Source: Bifidobacterium thermophilum DSM 20210
Lineage (GTDB): Bacteria; Actinomycetota; Actinomycetes; Actinomycetales; Bifidobacteriaceae
Direction: 5' to 3'
Assembly: GCA_000771265.1 (NCBI GenBank)
Contig: JDUB01000006.1
Location: 1-55,395 of the forward strand
Length of the DNA stretch: 55,395 nucleotides
The stretch's first letter is position 1, and every line of letters begins with the position of its first letter. A program made the translations under genes and the position numbers. Below are positions 55,160 through 55,395 of this stretch, piece by piece. Under the pieces are notes generated by a model. It did not search any database, was not told the origin of the DNA, and was given only the letters and a program-made list of their open reading frames with translations.

Positions 55160-55395
55160 TGTGAGGATTGGCTCGCACGGTGGCGGGTTGGGTGGTTGGA
55201 TTTGGTTGGTGTGCTTGCGTTGGGGCCCGTTGTGTGAGGATTCGCTCGCACAATGACCGATGCGGTGGTCAGGGCCGGTTATCTGGGTGGCCCTAGGGGT
55301 CGTTGTGTGAGGATGGGCTCGCACGGTGGGCCTGCGATGGCGGGAATCGGTGCGTGGGGAGGGTGCGGGGTGCGTTGTGTGAGGATTCGCTCGCA
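55160..55395 (+). repeat. Array of TGTGAG hairpin cores at 72-73 bp period, continuing past the window
   Basis: Cores TGTGAG-N6-CTCGCA start at 55160, 55233, 55306 and 55378, 73, 73 and 72 bp apart; the last is cut by the window end. Loops are GATTGG, GATTCG, GATGGG and GATTCG. A partial core lies at about 55137. This is the same core, orientation and period as 43820-44056. It directly follows the GTATG array at the same period but with a 105-bp phase break. Confidence 0.88.

Noticed and set aside
54595..55251. 218-codon minus-strand open frame across the 73-bp arrays
   Set aside because: The period is not a multiple of three, so the translated product does not repeat in phase; the open frame follows from T/G-rich composition.

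Overview
The window looks like a chromosomal segment of a Bifidobacterium (order Bifidobacteriales, Actinomycetota). The evidence is high G+C, an actinobacterial initiator tRNA-fMet, a GlnR-type orphan regulator, a DUF2469 gene, a GatCAB amidotransferase operon, a long Asp/Arg/Asn-rich Rho, an HspR-type (HAIR) site before clpB, and a bifidobacterial-style sortase/pilin cluster. I cannot fix the species from sequence alone.

Layout. 0.4-1.1 kb: a NT5C-like nucleotidase, then about 700 bp of gene-free degenerate repeats. 1.8-6.3 kb: a damaged sugar-uptake locus. It holds a LacI-family regulator without its DNA-binding domain, the last ~35 codons of a MalF-type permease, a MalG-type permease frameshifted at its last codons, and an intact GH31 alpha-glycosidase. 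6.3-10.4 kb: MATE transporter, FAH-family hydrolase, VOC protein, a small membrane protein and rlmH. 10.5-13.4 kb: clpB with a HAIR operator and a strong terminator. 13.4-16.5 kb: a copper module (cupredoxin/P1B-ATPase/YHS fusion and CsoR, divergent around a CsoR-like operator). 16.6-19.7 kb: rmuC with a LexA-type box over its start, a PRTase-like gene and a TrmH-family methyltransferase. 19.7-25.8 kb: class C sortase, large tip-like surface protein and major pilin. 26-29.4 kb: gatCAB. 29.8-36 kb: GNAT, DUF2469, an FAD oxidoreductase, rho and a chorismate mutase. 36.1-38.1 kb: a large exported protein of unknown function. 38.3-44.9 kb (minus strand): glnR, nth, an extracytoplasmic solute-binding protein and valS. 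45-54.4 kb: membrane protein, mntP, ppa, a GlgE-family protein lacking catalytic residues, asparaginase, amino-acid permease, a small membrane protein and tRNA-fMet.

The most unusual material is intergenic. Several gaps hold arrays of short hairpin-forming cores repeated at a fixed, locus-specific period. A 73-bp period occurs at 54.5-55.1 kb (eight GTATG-hairpin cores) and at 55.16 kb to the window end. The second core type recurs at the same 72-73 bp period at 43.82-44.06 kb. Other arrays have a 52-bp period (38.18-38.33 kb) or a 60-bp period (53.34-53.64 kb). In the 73-bp arrays most stem imperfections are G-U pairs when read as plus-strand RNA, which hints at selection on a structured transcript. 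I found no cas genes, and the intervening segments are themselves related, so these are not ordinary CRISPR arrays.

Several genes without a convincing Shine-Dalgarno sequence have a -10-like hexamer 6-7 nt before the start codon, which suggests frequent leaderless transcription.
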